Source: Stentor coeruleus
Lineage: Eukaryota; Ciliophora; Heterotrichea; Heterotrichida; Stentoridae
Direction of reading: 5' to 3'
DNA: 64,000 bases
NCBI GenBank assembly: GCA_001970955.1
Contig: MPUH01000025.1
Location: 1 to 64,000, forward strand
Each line of letters opens with the position of its first letter. The stretch's first letter is position 1. Both the position numbers and the translations under genes were made by a program. The notes under the pieces were generated by a model. The model searched no databases and was not told the DNA's origin. It worked only from the letters and a program-made list of their open reading frames with translations. Below, piece by piece: positions 19,144-30,411 of the stretch.

Positions 19144-19978
19144 TCAAACTTTGAGTTTAGTTAGTTTAGTTTTAAATTAAAAGATTTTTTAATATTATCC
19201 AATTAGATATGCTGTTATATGATTGATTCTTAATCAAAATACTTAAATTACCTTTTACTCTTATCTGATCAGTTTTAGCTGTTTATTCTATTAGAATTTA
19301 TAGATTTTTTTTTGCTGTTGTGAGTTTTCATATAAACTTAAATCTATACTTCCATCTGGTCTTTACTCACCAAATCCGATAATTTTTATTGTGATTTTAG
19401 GCTGTTGAGTATATCTTGAGAGGTTTAGACAATTTAAGTGATAAATTTAAATTTTAGAAATTAATACTAGAGCAGTGAAAACTCGATACTGATGTTTGGA
19501 GTATATAATTATAAGAAAAATGTATTAGAAAAAGTAGTTTATTTATGTATTTTATATTTGCCTAAGAGTTTGTATGATAAAACTCCAAAATTTTCCATGT
19601 TNATTAGAAAAAGTAGTTTATTTATGTATTTTATATTTGCCTAAGAGTTTGTATGATAAAACTCCAAAATTTTCCATGTTTTAAATTTATAACTATTTGG
19701 CATATACTCATTTACATTTCTAGCTCTCCGCTACTTTAGGTGTTTATAAAAAAATCTATTTCTTTAATAAAATCCAACAATTTTTTTATAAACTCATCCT
19801 ATAAATCCAAATTTCTCCAGCCACTACTAAAATTTCTCCTAAAATTCATCTGAAAACATAAAATAATTCGATATTACTATTCAAACAAGAAACTAAATCT
19901 TAGTAAAAAAATAAAATGACAAAAATCTCCTTATAAAGCCTACTATATAAAAAATTATCACTTATACAATTCATATAA
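19144..19978. other. Intergenic with a 78-nt direct repeat around an N
   Basis: No gene is visible in these 835 nt. Positions 19524-19601 and 19603-19680 are identical 78-mers separated only by the N at 19602, an unmerged contig overlap. The last 250 nt before the next gene are C/A-rich and G-poor. Confidence 0.75.
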
Positions 19979-21265
19979 ATGTTTTCATACAAAAACTTTT
20001 TACGATCCTGTCTCTTAGGACAAAAAGAAAAACTTCCTGACAAAGAAATCCCAAAAATCCCTTACATCGCTTTACATCGTTTACATACAGGCAAACAAAT
20101 CGAACTCAACTGCCTAGAATTTTCAGACAGAGAACCAAATGAAATACCTTTAATACATAGTCCTCAAGTACCTGAATTACCTTATTTGGCAACCCGAAGA
20201 AAAAAAATCTCATTAAAAAACCCTCAAAACAATGAAAACATAGAATCAGAAGCTAAAGAAAAAACACACTATGAAACCAAAGAATTCAAACCTAAAAACA
20301 ATACAATGAAAATAGTATCACCATTACCAAATCCAGAAGCAAAAAGTCCTCCTTGTATATCAATAAAAGTTTCTATGTTAAATACAAACTATCAAAGCTA
20401 TCAACCTTATATTATGGGAAACATTGAAAAAGCTAAGAAATTTTGGCCGATTGCTTTTGATAGAAAAAAATTTAGAACAACTTCAATGAGTATATCTCAT
20501 ACACCTATATCAAGGAATTATTCTCCAAGAAGCTTTCCACATCATAAAGATAAATTAAAAGAACTTCAAAGAACATCTGTTGATATAGGGAAAAATAATA
20601 AGAAAACGGATATTGAAATCCAAGGGAAAAAAACGGGGAAAAGTGTGATTTCTAAGCCTTTAAAATACACAACTCATGATGACCTTTATGATTTGCTTAT
20701 GAAGTTTATAGAGAAAGTTGATATGTACAAAAGAAAATTTTACGAAATCGACAGAGCTAGAAAAGGTTATTTGTTATTAGAAGACTTGAAATATTATTGC
20801 GAAGGATATCAAGTATCAGACAACACTGAAAAAAATTGTAAAAATGACACTTTTTCACATAAAACACCTGAAGTTCCTATAAAACTCGAATCTAAAGTAT
20901 TTAAACTTCTTAAATCAGTATCTAATAGAGCCAAAGTATCAAAAAATGATTTTCTTAGTTTGTGTGCCGTGTATCAACACAATGGTGGAGAACTGCAAAA
21001 GTTTGAATTAAAAGATGAAATTGGGGTTATTCGATTAGAAAAATTATTAGAAGAGCTTAGAGGGATTTATGAATTATATGCTGAAAACAATAAAATTTCT
21101 AAGCAACACCTACAAGGAATGACTCAGTTTCTAAAACCAACTGAAGATGTGATGAAAGCGGAGTCTGTTGTGCTTTCACAGCCGATAGACTTTTCATGGT
21201 TTCTAAGGTGTGTTCCTTATTTTTTGTTTATACATGTTGAACTATTAAATAAATCTTTTGAATAA
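19979..21265 (+). CDS. Hypothetical protein with degenerate EF-hand-like segment, 428 aa
   Basis: Residues 1-230 are basic, Pro/Lys-rich and disordered. From about 235 onwards the protein is helical; the segment around KFYEIDRARKGYLLLEDLKYYC (about 253-274) has EF-hand spacing (D-x-A-x-K-G-Y-L-x-x-E-D), with Asp first and Gly at the turn but too few acidic ligands to expect tight calcium binding. Helical pairs after it may be further degenerate EF-hands. No family is recognised. It ends in TAA at 21265, immediately adjacent to the stop of the opposite-strand RING gene. Confidence 0.65.
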   Translation: MFSYKNFLRSCLLGQKEKLPDKEIPKIPYIALHRLHTGKQIELNCLEFSDREPNEIPLIHSPQVPELPYLATRRKKISLKNPQNNENIESEAKEKTHYETKEFKPKNNTMKIVSPLPNPEAKSPPCISIKVSMLNTNYQSYQPYIMGNIEKAKKFWPIAFDRKKFRTTSMSISHTPISRNYSPRSFPHHKDKLKELQRTSVDIGKNNKKTDIEIQGKKTGKSVISKPLKYTTHDDLYDLLMKFIEKVDMYKRKFYEIDRARKGYLLLEDLKYYCEGYQVSDNTEKNCKNDTFSHKTPEVPIKLESKVFKLLKSVSNRAKVSKNDFLSLCAVYQHNGGELQKFELKDEIGVIRLEKLLEELRGIYELYAENNKISKQHLQGMTQFLKPTEDVMKAESVVLSQPIDFSWFLRCVPYFLFIHVELLNKSFE

Positions 21266-21799
21266 TTAGTTTTTTGGTTTGTTTTGAATAGGAGTTAAAT
21301 GCTTCATTCGAACTCTTTGCTTGCATAATGGACATTCTAAGCAATTAGACAAAATTTTCATCCAGCAAGCCTTACAGCAGATATGTCCACAGTTAGCTGA
21401 CATTGGCTCCTTTTTTCTTGAATAGCAAATTATGCACATTTCATCTTCAGGTATATCTTCTTTCTCATCATGCATTTGTCGTGATTTAGTTGTTAAAAAA
21501 ACTCTTTCTTTATTTGAAGCAAAAACAAAGTCTGTGTTAAGTTCAGACTCATTATCTGTTTGTTCTCCAGGTAAAACTTCAATATTAATAATTTCTGATG
21601 ATTTTACCGCTCTAGCATAATTACTATTGTTACTCACTGGGATTTTAGCTCCGAACTTATTGCCAAGCAAAATAAGTGAATTATTTTCTAGGTTGATTTT
21701 TTCAGATATTTGCTTCTTAAGGGCTTGAAAGGTTTTAGGTATTCTTTTTAGCTTATGCTCATTCCCGTCATAATATAATATAATATCCTTACTTTCCAT
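21266..21799 (-). CDS. RING-finger protein with N-terminal PB1-like domain
   Basis: A 177-aa protein. The C-terminal half has a C3HC4 RING: C122, C125, C137, H139, C142, C145, C156, C159 (CIIC, NCGHICC, CPLC). This makes it a probable E3 ubiquitin ligase recruiting an E2. Residues 1-76 look like a PB1 or ubiquitin-like fold: an IILYYDG start, TFQALKKQISEKINL helix, and a SSEIINIEVL final strand. PB1 domains mediate heterodimerisation. The linker (77-120) is acidic. The combination is compact and uncommon. It is convergent with the preceding gene with no nucleotide between stop codons. Confidence 0.85.
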   Translation of the reverse strand: MESKDIILYYDGNEHKLKRIPKTFQALKKQISEKINLENNSLILLGNKFGAKIPVSNNSNYARAVKSSEIINIEVLPGEQTDNESELNTDFVFASNKERVFLTTKSRQMHDEKEDIPEDEMCIICYSRKKEPMSANCGHICCKACWMKILSNCLECPLCKQRVRMKHLTPIQNKPKN

Positions 21800-22037
21800 A
21801 TAATATATATATTATTATAAGTATTACCTTTATTGCTTACAATTTCCATTTATTTTATATGAGATTTACATATCATTAGACTTAAAAATCTTTAATATTT
21901 GCATATTGGCAATAATATCAAAAATAATATATGGAAAAATACTATACCTGTTGGCCCTCCAATTCAATAATATTTCACACAAAAATTATAAACTAAAAAT
22001 TTATTATAATATTTCTGTTTACGAATTTATTCTATTT

Positions 22038-25000
22038 TCAATCAACGTCCTTTGATGCATCACTACTTAATACAATAATTTCAGCAATTTTAGTCAGAGA
22101 GTCCACTTTTTTCTTCTGTTTCGATAAAAATGGTGAATAAATTCCAATATAAATCGCCACATACAATAACGAAAAACAACATGAAAAAACAATATAGTCA
22201 TAAATATAGGTTTCTATGATTTTTCTTGAGTGGTCAACTACCTTTCTAAGATTTTCTTCAGCAACAGTTCCTAATACATTAGCATTTCCATTGAATTTTT
22301 GATATGCTATTTCAAATAATGGATTTGATCTTGACACAGTTACCCAAAAAGTTTCAAACATAAGATTTACAACTGCAGGATAAAATCCTATATACATTAT
22401 TGGTAATGAATCGGTTTCAGATTCAAACATCTTCCCATAAACATCAGTCCCAATAAGTTCAATATTTTCTTTTTTCATAATATCAACAAGATCATTTTTC
22501 AATCCTTCTGATATCTTCAACAGCATATCTTTATACGCAACAGTCATAGGTATAAATTCTGGGAACAAAACCTTAATATCAAGAGCATTATTAAGCATGA
22601 TTTGCTTAGTATAAAACAAACTTTTAGATATGCCAATCCGAGAATCTGCAAGTTTAAAAAGTAACTCAGGCCTACTAGTCAATAAAGGGATTAATTTTTT
22701 ATAAAAATACGAATCACAAACAACATAAAAAATCACTGTAATAATAACAAAAAACCCTAATCGAATAATAAACTGCCATGCATACCAGGCTTCAATACTT
22801 TTGCTGTTCCTTTTTTTCTTTGTAACTTTTGCATAATTAAATATATTATGCACATTTTCTAAACGTTCATTGCAAGTTTTTTCTAAACCATCAGTCTTAT
22901 GTTTCGCAAGTTTTCTAGTAAATTTCCATAATTTTATAAGTCGATTTTGGATGAATATTGAATATGGTATTAAACAAGCAATACATAATCCCATGACAAT
23001 AAAACTTATTGATAAATTGATGTATTTTATTGATTGAAGACTTAGGGCATTATTTTTTTCGCAGGATGTTATTTGGTCAAGGATGCTGTGTATTTGTTTT
23101 GAAGCTGGGCCAAGACCATTGAAAATTATAAACATTGCTTGGTCGTTAAAATTGTAGGTTTTATTGTCAACTTGTTCGATAAAACTTCGAGCCTAAGTTT
23201 TTGTTACATTTCCCAAATAAGCGCGTATGAAATTATACATATTTAAATACTCGTAAAAATGCTTGTTGCTTACAAAGTTGATAACTGGGATTGTAGGTGA
23301 AAAAAGATTTTCTGACTCTTTGCAAAAATCCCAAGTTTCATCATGGTTAGTAAAATTGTTTAACAGTTCTTGTAAATCTTCAGTGCTATTTCTAAGATAA
23401 TACATATTAACAACAACTAAATCTGGACGTGAAAATACTGTTCTTTGAATGCTAGCTGTGGTTTCTCCCATATTGCTTATTAAATACAAACTTGTCCCAA
23501 GTCTATCAATTGATTTCTGAGAAACTTGAGTTTGTGTTTGCAGTGTAAAGTATATCAAACCTGATATATTAGAAGAAATAACAATAAACATCTGCATATA
23601 AAATACTGAAAAAATTAAGATCGCTTTGAAAATTACTAGTGATCGAGAAGCCTGTCTTGAAAAATGGGCAATTTTTTGTAAGCTAATATTGATTTTCTTA
23701 TATTCTCCACTGATTTCTGATACAGAATATTCTTGTAATGGTTCTTCACTTTTAGATATTAGGGAAATTTCGCTGATTCGTCGTTGCTGTTTTATAAGAT
23801 GACCTTCGGTTTTTGATAATGATAAAGAAGCTGTTCCTGATTCTTTAGGAATTTTAAATATTGGACCGTCATCAAAACGAAAAGATACCCTATGGTGAGA
23901 ATTGTTAATTTTTTCAGATAATTCTAGATGGACACCTCGAAATGTTTGTTTGTTTTTATAAAAATGCACAAGTCTAATACTTTCATTGCAGATTTTGATT
24001 TTACTATATGAAACAACTACTTTTGGTGAGGGAATTACTACTCTTGTTTCATTTTTAAGGTTTTTGAAAGGCAAACATATAAAATTTTCAATACTCAAAC
24101 CTTTTGGGTCAACTAAATCGCCAAGTAAAACCCTAAGTCCTTCACTGCACTCTTCTATAACCCCAAGTTTATTTACCAAAGCAACCTCTCTTTTAACTTC
24201 AAAAGGTTTACATATAACCAAAAACACAGTCTGTATATAAGCTAACAAAGTAATACTACAAGTAACTTCTTTTAAATACCCTCTAGAATTCAATATAACC
24301 AAATTGTCATTAATATACTCTGAATTTTGATAACACGTTTTTTTAAACTCAATTAATCGATCTTTAGATAAAAACTTAAAAGATTCAGGAAAAAATTGTG
24401 ATATAATTTTATCATAAATATTTCTTTGTGACCAACCAAAAGCTGATGAAAACTGTGGAGTTGAATAAATCACAGCTCCAACATCTGAAGTAGCTGAAAA
24501 CATAACAAGGGAGCTTTCTTCATGTAAACAAAACGACAATTTACTTTCTTTCAACTCGATTTGTTTAATCAAATTTTCCCTTCTAGTGTTTAAAGATGTT
24601 GCTTTTTCTATATCATTGAAAAAAGCTAAAACAAAAGTACTATAAAGAGCTAAAAGTAATATAGAGTCTTGGTATTTATTTGTAAGATTAAAATAGTTTC
24701 CAACAATCATATCAATATCATTTTTAATTTTCATAGAATACTTGTCTAATTCCGAGTATGAATTAGGTTTTGATACAAGTTTATTCCAAAACCTTATCAT
24801 TTTTTCACATATTTCTTTATCATTTTGTTTTATATTCTCATATTTTCTAAGTTTATTAACAAGTTTATATTCCTCATAATTTTCATTAACATTTTTCTTA
24901 ATATCCATAAGTAACACAAATTCTTGAAAATCAGTTTCAATATCTCCTCCTAATGTATTATCTAAATTCATACACAATAAACTAGCACGTCCTTTATTAC

Positions 25001-26213
25001 AAACATAAAATAAAAAATCAGCTTTCCACATCCTTACCCTTCTAGTTTTTTTACAGTTTTTGTTATTGAAAAACTGATCAAATATTTTTAAAGTCTCTTC
25101 TTCATGATCTTTATTACCTTTAACCAATCTTTCTCTTATACAAATTTCAAATTCCCATTCATTAGAAATATCTTGTATATGTTTTTCAAGAATATCTTTT
25201 AAAGTTTTACTTTTATGTGAAAAAATCGACCACCAGATTATAACAAAGCAAGGATATATGATGAATATAGTTAATACAGTAAAAGTTCCATCTTTTAGAT
25301 TATAAGATATAAATAACCCTGCACATATAAAGACTGTGAAAGTATGAGCGAAAGTTTTTATAAAATTTGATAGGAAGTTGTAGTAAGGAAGGTAATATAA
25401 GTAGAAAATAGAAATCGCAAAATGAGGGAATCCGATAAGTGATAGGAAAAAAATATAGTCACTTGGGGGGATGATAAGGTAAATAATAAGAGAATATCTG
25501 TGTATTAATACTGAATAGGATGATAGAGTACTTGAAGATTTAGATTTGATTGAAGATAAACCATGGGAATGTCTGCATTCGTAGTTGAATTTTATATGCG
25601 AATATGCGATGATAAAAGATAAAACAACAGAGAAAAAGCTCATAAAAACTGTATACCCTTGCATAGTAAAATTAAAGCTTTTAGGATAGTCTTCAGGTTG
25701 AGAATTGAACCAAGCCCATTTTAATGAAGATATCAGATAAAGAAGTAAAGGCAAATTGAACAGTTTTTCAATAATCAGGAGTTTTGTTAGAATATAGCAT
25801 ATACTAGGTTTACTTTGTTTCCAAAATACATTTTGAATATATAAGGTTAAGGCTAGAAAAAACATTGAAATATACAAAATATTTACTATTGTCAAGCCGG
25901 TTTCCATACTGTTGAGATATTGGCATAAAATATCTGCACGCATATAACTAAGGTTTTTCCATAGTACAGAATAGTCACTCCAGTTTGGGATATTGTGATT
26001 AGGTAAACATAAAACTGATGAAAGCTGTAATAAAGTCAATATTTCAAGCAAACAAAAAAGTACTTTTTCATATCTGCTTTCAACTGACCCATAATCAGCC
26101 TGCTTATAAATTTGATTCATCATACGAAATAGGGCTTTTATTAGAGGAGGTTGCTTTCTGGTTAGACCTCCAAGAAAATTTTGGTAGTTTCTTCCAATGT
26201 GTCTAGATTGCAT
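22038..26213 (-). CDS. Large multi-pass membrane protein with central PAS domain (TmcB/TmcC-like)
   Basis: Two exons (26213-23208 and 23192-22038) encode 1,386 aa. The N-terminal third holds about seven hydrophobic segments (the first around LFCLLEILTLLQLSSVLCL). A cytosolic helical stretch follows, with TPR-like Trp/Pro spacing (MIRFWNKLVSKP, YKLVNKLRKYE). Then comes a PAS-like domain near 560-680 (FSATSDVGAVIYSTPQFSSAFGW onward). The C-terminal third has further membrane spans flanking a probable extracellular region with N-glycosylation sequons. This layout matches a family expanded in ciliates, annotated as PAS-domain or TmcB/TmcC-like transmembrane proteins. Its function is unproven, perhaps mechanosensory or ligand sensing. 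The stop is TGA. Confidence 0.75.
23193..23207 (-). other. 15-nt intron
   Basis: Coding-strand GTAACAAAAACTTAG, phase 0, with an in-frame terminal TAG. Removal joins the 1001-codon upstream exon to the 384-codon downstream exon of the PAS membrane protein; both carry matching membrane segments. Confidence 0.88.
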
Positions 26214-27218
26214 TTATGTTTATTCTTAAATTATCATGAAATAAACTCTTAGGTGGAAGGCTTTAGATTAGATGCTGATATTTATAAGATCTTAGGTTAG
26301 TTTAGCAGATTATTTGTCATGTATTTTGTATACAGTTTTTTAATAATATTTTCATCTTATTAATTTTGCCGATTTGCTTTTATGTTTTAAGGTAAATATG
26401 CTGAAGTTTTAGATTTTTATTATTTGTGATTTGGGGGTTTTTAGAAAGATTTGATGAGATTTTGAAACTTGGTAAGGAGATGTTATGATTTTTTTTGGGA
26501 GTAGGCTTTTTTTTAAGTAAAGAGTTAGTGTATTCATGCTTATTGAGAAAGGATGTGAAATTATAGCATGTGCAAGTGAGAATGGATTATTATATAATAA
26601 ATTATTATATACAAATATATGAATTAATACTAGGAAGTTGTAGTTTCAAAGAAAACTACGAATTTTAAAAGATTGGTATCAAAAAGTTAATGAGTTTAAA
26701 TAATTACTCAGAATAATGCAAAGAATGTTTATATATAACAGAAAAAATAATACTTTACTTTTATAATAAGACTTTGCATATTAAAGTATTTATTTAGCTG
26801 GTTGGAAAATAGACCTATAATATTAAAAAATATTAATAATATTATGGGTAACACAATATGCCAAAATTATCATTGTCATTATAATTATACTCTCTGCATC
26901 TGCTTTATTTGAAGGAAAATAATTCAGCATCTTTAAATCGGATTATTAAAAACTTACATAAAAGAATATTATGATTTATTGAACGTAAATTTATAATACA
27001 ATATAGAGGTTTATTTTTAAGAAGTATAAAATTAGTTATTTTCAAGTTTTCTTTGATAAAGTATATAACTAGTTTGTAATATAGGCTAATTAGTAAAATC
27101 GTGTTAAAATTAGTAAAAAAATGTAATTTTTCCTATAAAATTGGATAAAATATGCTATGATTAGTATTAGTTAGGAATTATCGCTTGACTATTGTCCAAC
27201 CCTTGTTAAGAAAATGCT
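26214..27218. other. Intergenic, no gene assigned
   Basis: About 1 kb between divergently oriented genes. The first 350 nt are G/T-rich on the + strand, the rest is mixed and AT-rich. A short frame at 26863-26922 resembles a signal peptide (KIIIVIIIILSASALFEGK) but has no in-frame ATG. No RNA gene is recognised. Confidence 0.5.
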
Positions 27219-27968
27219 ATGATAAAAATGAATAACCAAACTCTTATTTCGCTTTTGTATAAAAATGAGGTGAAATTCATTCTAAATACTGCGCTAAGAG
27301 TTTTGACAATTCAAACATTGTTTAATATTTCATCAAGTAATATTTATCTTCAAGATTTTTCTGGAGTCAATTACTTTCCTAACATGCAAGGCGAATTTAC
27401 AAATATAAAAGAGACAATGCTTACAATACAGCCAGCTTCAGATTCAATGAAGCTCGGATTAGAAATTATTAACCGGACTGATTCAAGATATGTTTATACA
27501 AGTGGAGACAATGGAGGAAATAATGACTATCTTTGTACAGGCTACTCTATTTATGGTGGGGATATGAGAAGGTCTCTTATAAAGTTTGATAATTTAACAA
27601 GTTTGAACGGAAAACAAATAGTAAAAATTTTTTTGCAAATAATTGGAAAGCCTCGTATATCTAATTTCTATGACTATCCAAAAGAGGTTTTTGTTAATAG
27701 AATTTTGCAAAGTTATGGAAGCATAACTAAATGGTCACAATTACCTTATTATAGGCCAGATCCAGACGCTAGCATAATGGTAGCAGAAACAAATGAAGTG
27801 AGCTTTAATTTTGACATAACATTACTAGTTAGAAGCTGGCTTGATGGTAGTTGCCAAAACTATGGGTTATTATTAAGGCAAGATGATATTTATGGGGTAG
27901 AAAGTGCTAAGTTGTTTTATTCCAACAGCAAGCCTCCACAATTAATGGCTTATTACTTAATGACTTAA
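27219..27968 (+). CDS. DNRLRE-type (CBM96-like) beta-sandwich protein
   Basis: A 249-aa protein. The middle and end match the DNRLRE / CBM96-like pattern: RRSLIKFDNLTSL, then a hydrophobic strand (KIFLQIIG), VNRILQSYGSITKWSQLP, SFNFDITLLVRSWLDG, NYGLLLRQDD, and KPPQLMAYYL at the end. In bacteria and some eukaryotes this domain is found on secreted surface or wall proteins and binds or stabilises polysaccharide structures. The N-terminal 40 residues are hydrophobic in places but not a clean signal peptide, so an upstream exon cannot be excluded. It is an isolated + strand gene with about 1 kb of spacer before it. Confidence 0.75.
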   Translation: MIKMNNQTLISLLYKNEVKFILNTALRVLTIQTLFNISSSNIYLQDFSGVNYFPNMQGEFTNIKETMLTIQPASDSMKLGLEIINRTDSRYVYTSGDNGGNNDYLCTGYSIYGGDMRRSLIKFDNLTSLNGKQIVKIFLQIIGKPRISNFYDYPKEVFVNRILQSYGSITKWSQLPYYRPDPDASIMVAETNEVSFNFDITLLVRSWLDGSCQNYGLLLRQDDIYGVESAKLFYSNSKPPQLMAYYLMT

Positions 27969-28142
27969 AAAAAATTATGATATATTCTCATAAGTTTTCA
28001 TTAAGATAATTTGAAGCTGATTATTTACAAAGTTAAATATAAATAAACTACATATATCCATAACTCTAATCAAGCTAAAAATAGTCAAAATATATATAAA
28101 TTTTCATATAATTTCAATAGTAAATACTAACTAATATGCTAA

Positions 28143-29324
28143 TTAAATAACTGTTGGGGTTATAGTCTCTTGCAAGCTTGTGAAATGAGTGATAAAATCA
28201 TTAAACTCCTCAACAATAAGCCCTGAGTAACTCCTTATAGTACACTCCAATTTCTCAGCTTCTTTTTCTTTAAACCTAGGTATCTGATAATGAATAAGCC
28301 TTCCAGTTGCAATCCTAATTACCTCTTGCAATGCTACAAGTTCCTTTTCAGAATCAGCAACATGTCCTTCAAGATGTTTAAGTTTCTGTTCATCAGTCTT
28401 TTTACTTAGCCTTTGCATCAAACTTTTCTTACCACTTTGGAAATTCTCAAGACCTTTCTGATAAACTCCAAGTCTAGTTTGGCATTTTACTAATATTTGC
28501 TCAAGGTATAGTTTTTTCTCAATAGTGTCCATCAAACTTTCAATTTCCAAGAGTTCCCTTCGAGCCCAGTCAAGGAGGATTTTATAAGCATTAGTTGCTT
28601 TTTTTATAAAATCCACAGTATTTTCTCTTGTTGGGAAGAAATAATGAGTTATCTGATTAACACCTCCAGAAAGTCTTGTAAGTGAATCTTCATATCGATA
28701 AAAGCTTAAAACACTCTTTTTACATGATTTTTTAAAGCTTTTAACTCTTCTCAAACAATCTTCTAGTGTATTATAAAAATTAGTCATATCATCATCGAAT
28801 TTTTGATTCATTTCAAAATCACCTACTTCAGGAAAAGTCTCTTTATACTTTTCTTGTAACTCAACAAATGATGGGGATTTCAGATTCACAGTTCCTTTAA
28901 TATAATCAGCTGGCCCACGGATAAATAACTGAAAAGGTTCACTTTTATATAAAAAACCATAGCTCACAACTCTACCAACAAAATAATCTAAAAGCTTTTT
29001 CCTTTTGTGGATAAGGTCTGTATCTAGATTTCCCTATATCTTAATTACAACAACTTTTTTTTTTGGTAACTTGGGAATATAACATCCTGGCCACATCATA
29101 GCGAAATAACTTCTAAGCATTTGAAATTCTTTGTATCGACGATTACATTCAAATGTTCCTGAAGAATCTTGGCCAAAGATTTTATAAACTGCATGTTTTT
29201 TCATTCTCCCTTCTTCTAATTTGTAAGAGTCCACGGTTACTGTTACTATTTCTTCACTTTTTTCAAGAGGTTCTTTGGAGCTGAGATACAGAGTTTCGGT
29301 TGTTGAAGAAAATTCTTCTTCCAT
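28143..29324 (-). CDS. Sorting nexin (PX domain plus BAR-like helical region), one 15-nt intron
   Basis: Exons 29324-29049 and 29033-28143 give 388 aa. The PX domain spans about 20-135: VTVDSYKL, YKIFG, the phosphoinositide-binding RRYKEFQML, the proline loop with IPKLPKKKVVGN (created by splicing), and IHKRKKLLDYF. Residues 170-388 are long amphipathic helices as in SNX-BAR proteins (FEMNQKFDDDMTNFYNTLEDCL, then three helices). The family binds PI3P on endosomes and shapes retromer or related tubules. Spliced, the PX motif is canonical; unspliced, it ends in TAG after KKKVVVIKI. The start is the ATG at 29324. Confidence 0.92.
29034..29048 (-). other. 15-nt intron in the PX domain
   Basis: Coding-strand GTAATTAAGATATAG, phase 0, within the PX proline-loop block. 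Removal yields the family sequence PKKKVVGNLDTDLI. This is the best-supported intron in the window because domain conservation fixes both borders. Confidence 0.95.
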
Positions 29325-29563
29325 TTATATTGATTTTTTTTGATAGTTTAGATAAAGAGGAGATCCTTAAGAGTTTTATGTTTTTTTTTTTAGTTTAGAG
29401 TTATGTATTTATATGATAAGAAAGTTAGAGGGTTTTTGTATAATGATGATTATTAAGTAGTTTAAGATTATTTCAAAACAAAATCTACATGAAAATATTC
29501 TTACGATACATCTGATCAAGCCTTTTATCCCATATTTTACAAGGGGAAAATCTTATAAAAAAT

Positions 29564-30211
29564 ATGCCTAATTATGGGGATCCTGAGTACTGGGAGAAAA
29601 GGTATGAAGAACAAAAAGGTAAAACTTTTGACTGGTTAGAAGATTATGAAACACTTAGTATTTTTATAAAACATCTTATATCCCCAGATAATAGAATATT
29701 AATACTAGGATGTGGTAATGCAGAACTTAGTGAGGATATGTATCAAGATGGGTTTACTCATATAGATAATATTGATATATCTTCAGTTGTAATCCAACAA
29801 ATGAAAGATAGGAATTTAGAAAAAAATGATATGTCTTGGACTGTAATGGATGTAATGGACTTGAAATTCCCAAATAATTATTTTGATCTAGCAATTGATA
29901 AAAGCACTATAGACGCTTTACTTTGTGGTGATAATGCATTTATAAATGTGGCAAAAATGACTAAAGAAGTTCAAAGAGTTCTTAAAGTTGGAGGAGTTTA
30001 TATGGCTATATCTTATGGAATCCCAGATACTCGTCTTGAACATTTTTCATGGAAACATTTGAATTGGGAAGTTAGTTATCAAATTATAGGTCCAGAGTTA
30101 GATGGTGCTCATTATCTGTATTTGTGTAGGAAAAAAGAAGGAGCTGATGAGATATGTGATGAAAATTGGGAGGATGTTGAAGCTACGTTAACTGAAGGAA
30201 AGACTGAATAG
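29564..30211 (+). CDS. SAM-dependent methyltransferase, EEF1AKMT4/METTL13-like
   Basis: A 215-aa Rossmann methyltransferase. Diagnostic blocks shared with human EEF1AKMT4 and the N-terminal domain of METTL13 are YWEKRYEEQ (9-17), TFDWLEDY (21-28), motif I RILILGCGNAELSEDMY (44-60), NIDISSVVIQQM (69-80), and DLAIDKSTIDALLCG (108-122). Those enzymes methylate lysines of translation elongation factor eEF1A. The protein is single-domain like EEF1AKMT4, while some similarity is closer to METTL13, so the exact orthology is open. The acidic C-terminal tail (NWEDVEATLTEG) is lineage-specific. Start is the first ATG after a divergent 239-nt spacer from the sorting nexin. Confidence 0.9.
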   Translation: MPNYGDPEYWEKRYEEQKGKTFDWLEDYETLSIFIKHLISPDNRILILGCGNAELSEDMYQDGFTHIDNIDISSVVIQQMKDRNLEKNDMSWTVMDVMDLKFPNNYFDLAIDKSTIDALLCGDNAFINVAKMTKEVQRVLKVGGVYMAISYGIPDTRLEHFSWKHLNWEVSYQIIGPELDGAHYLYLCRKKEGADEICDENWEDVEATLTEGKTE

Positions 30212-30411
30212 TTTAGATAATTTTTGTATGTTTTATATAGTTTTATATGAGAATTTATGTTGTGATGACTTTATGAGTAAGGAAAAAAAATATAATTTAC
30301 TAGGAAATTTAAATATCATGCTTTTCTATTTTTTTAGAGCTTATTCGTTAATATATAACACATACCACAAAACATAAAATTATAAAACTATATAAAGATT
30401 ATAAAATCTTA

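Noticed and set aside
26863-26922. Signal-peptide-like frame before the DNRLRE gene
   Set aside because: No in-frame ATG and no 15- or 16-nt intron that would connect it to the ATG at 26844 or to the gene at 27219.
29708-29723. 16-nt GTAA...AG string in the EEF1AKMT4-like gene
   Set aside because: It encodes part of the conserved SAM motif LGCGNAELS, so it is coding.
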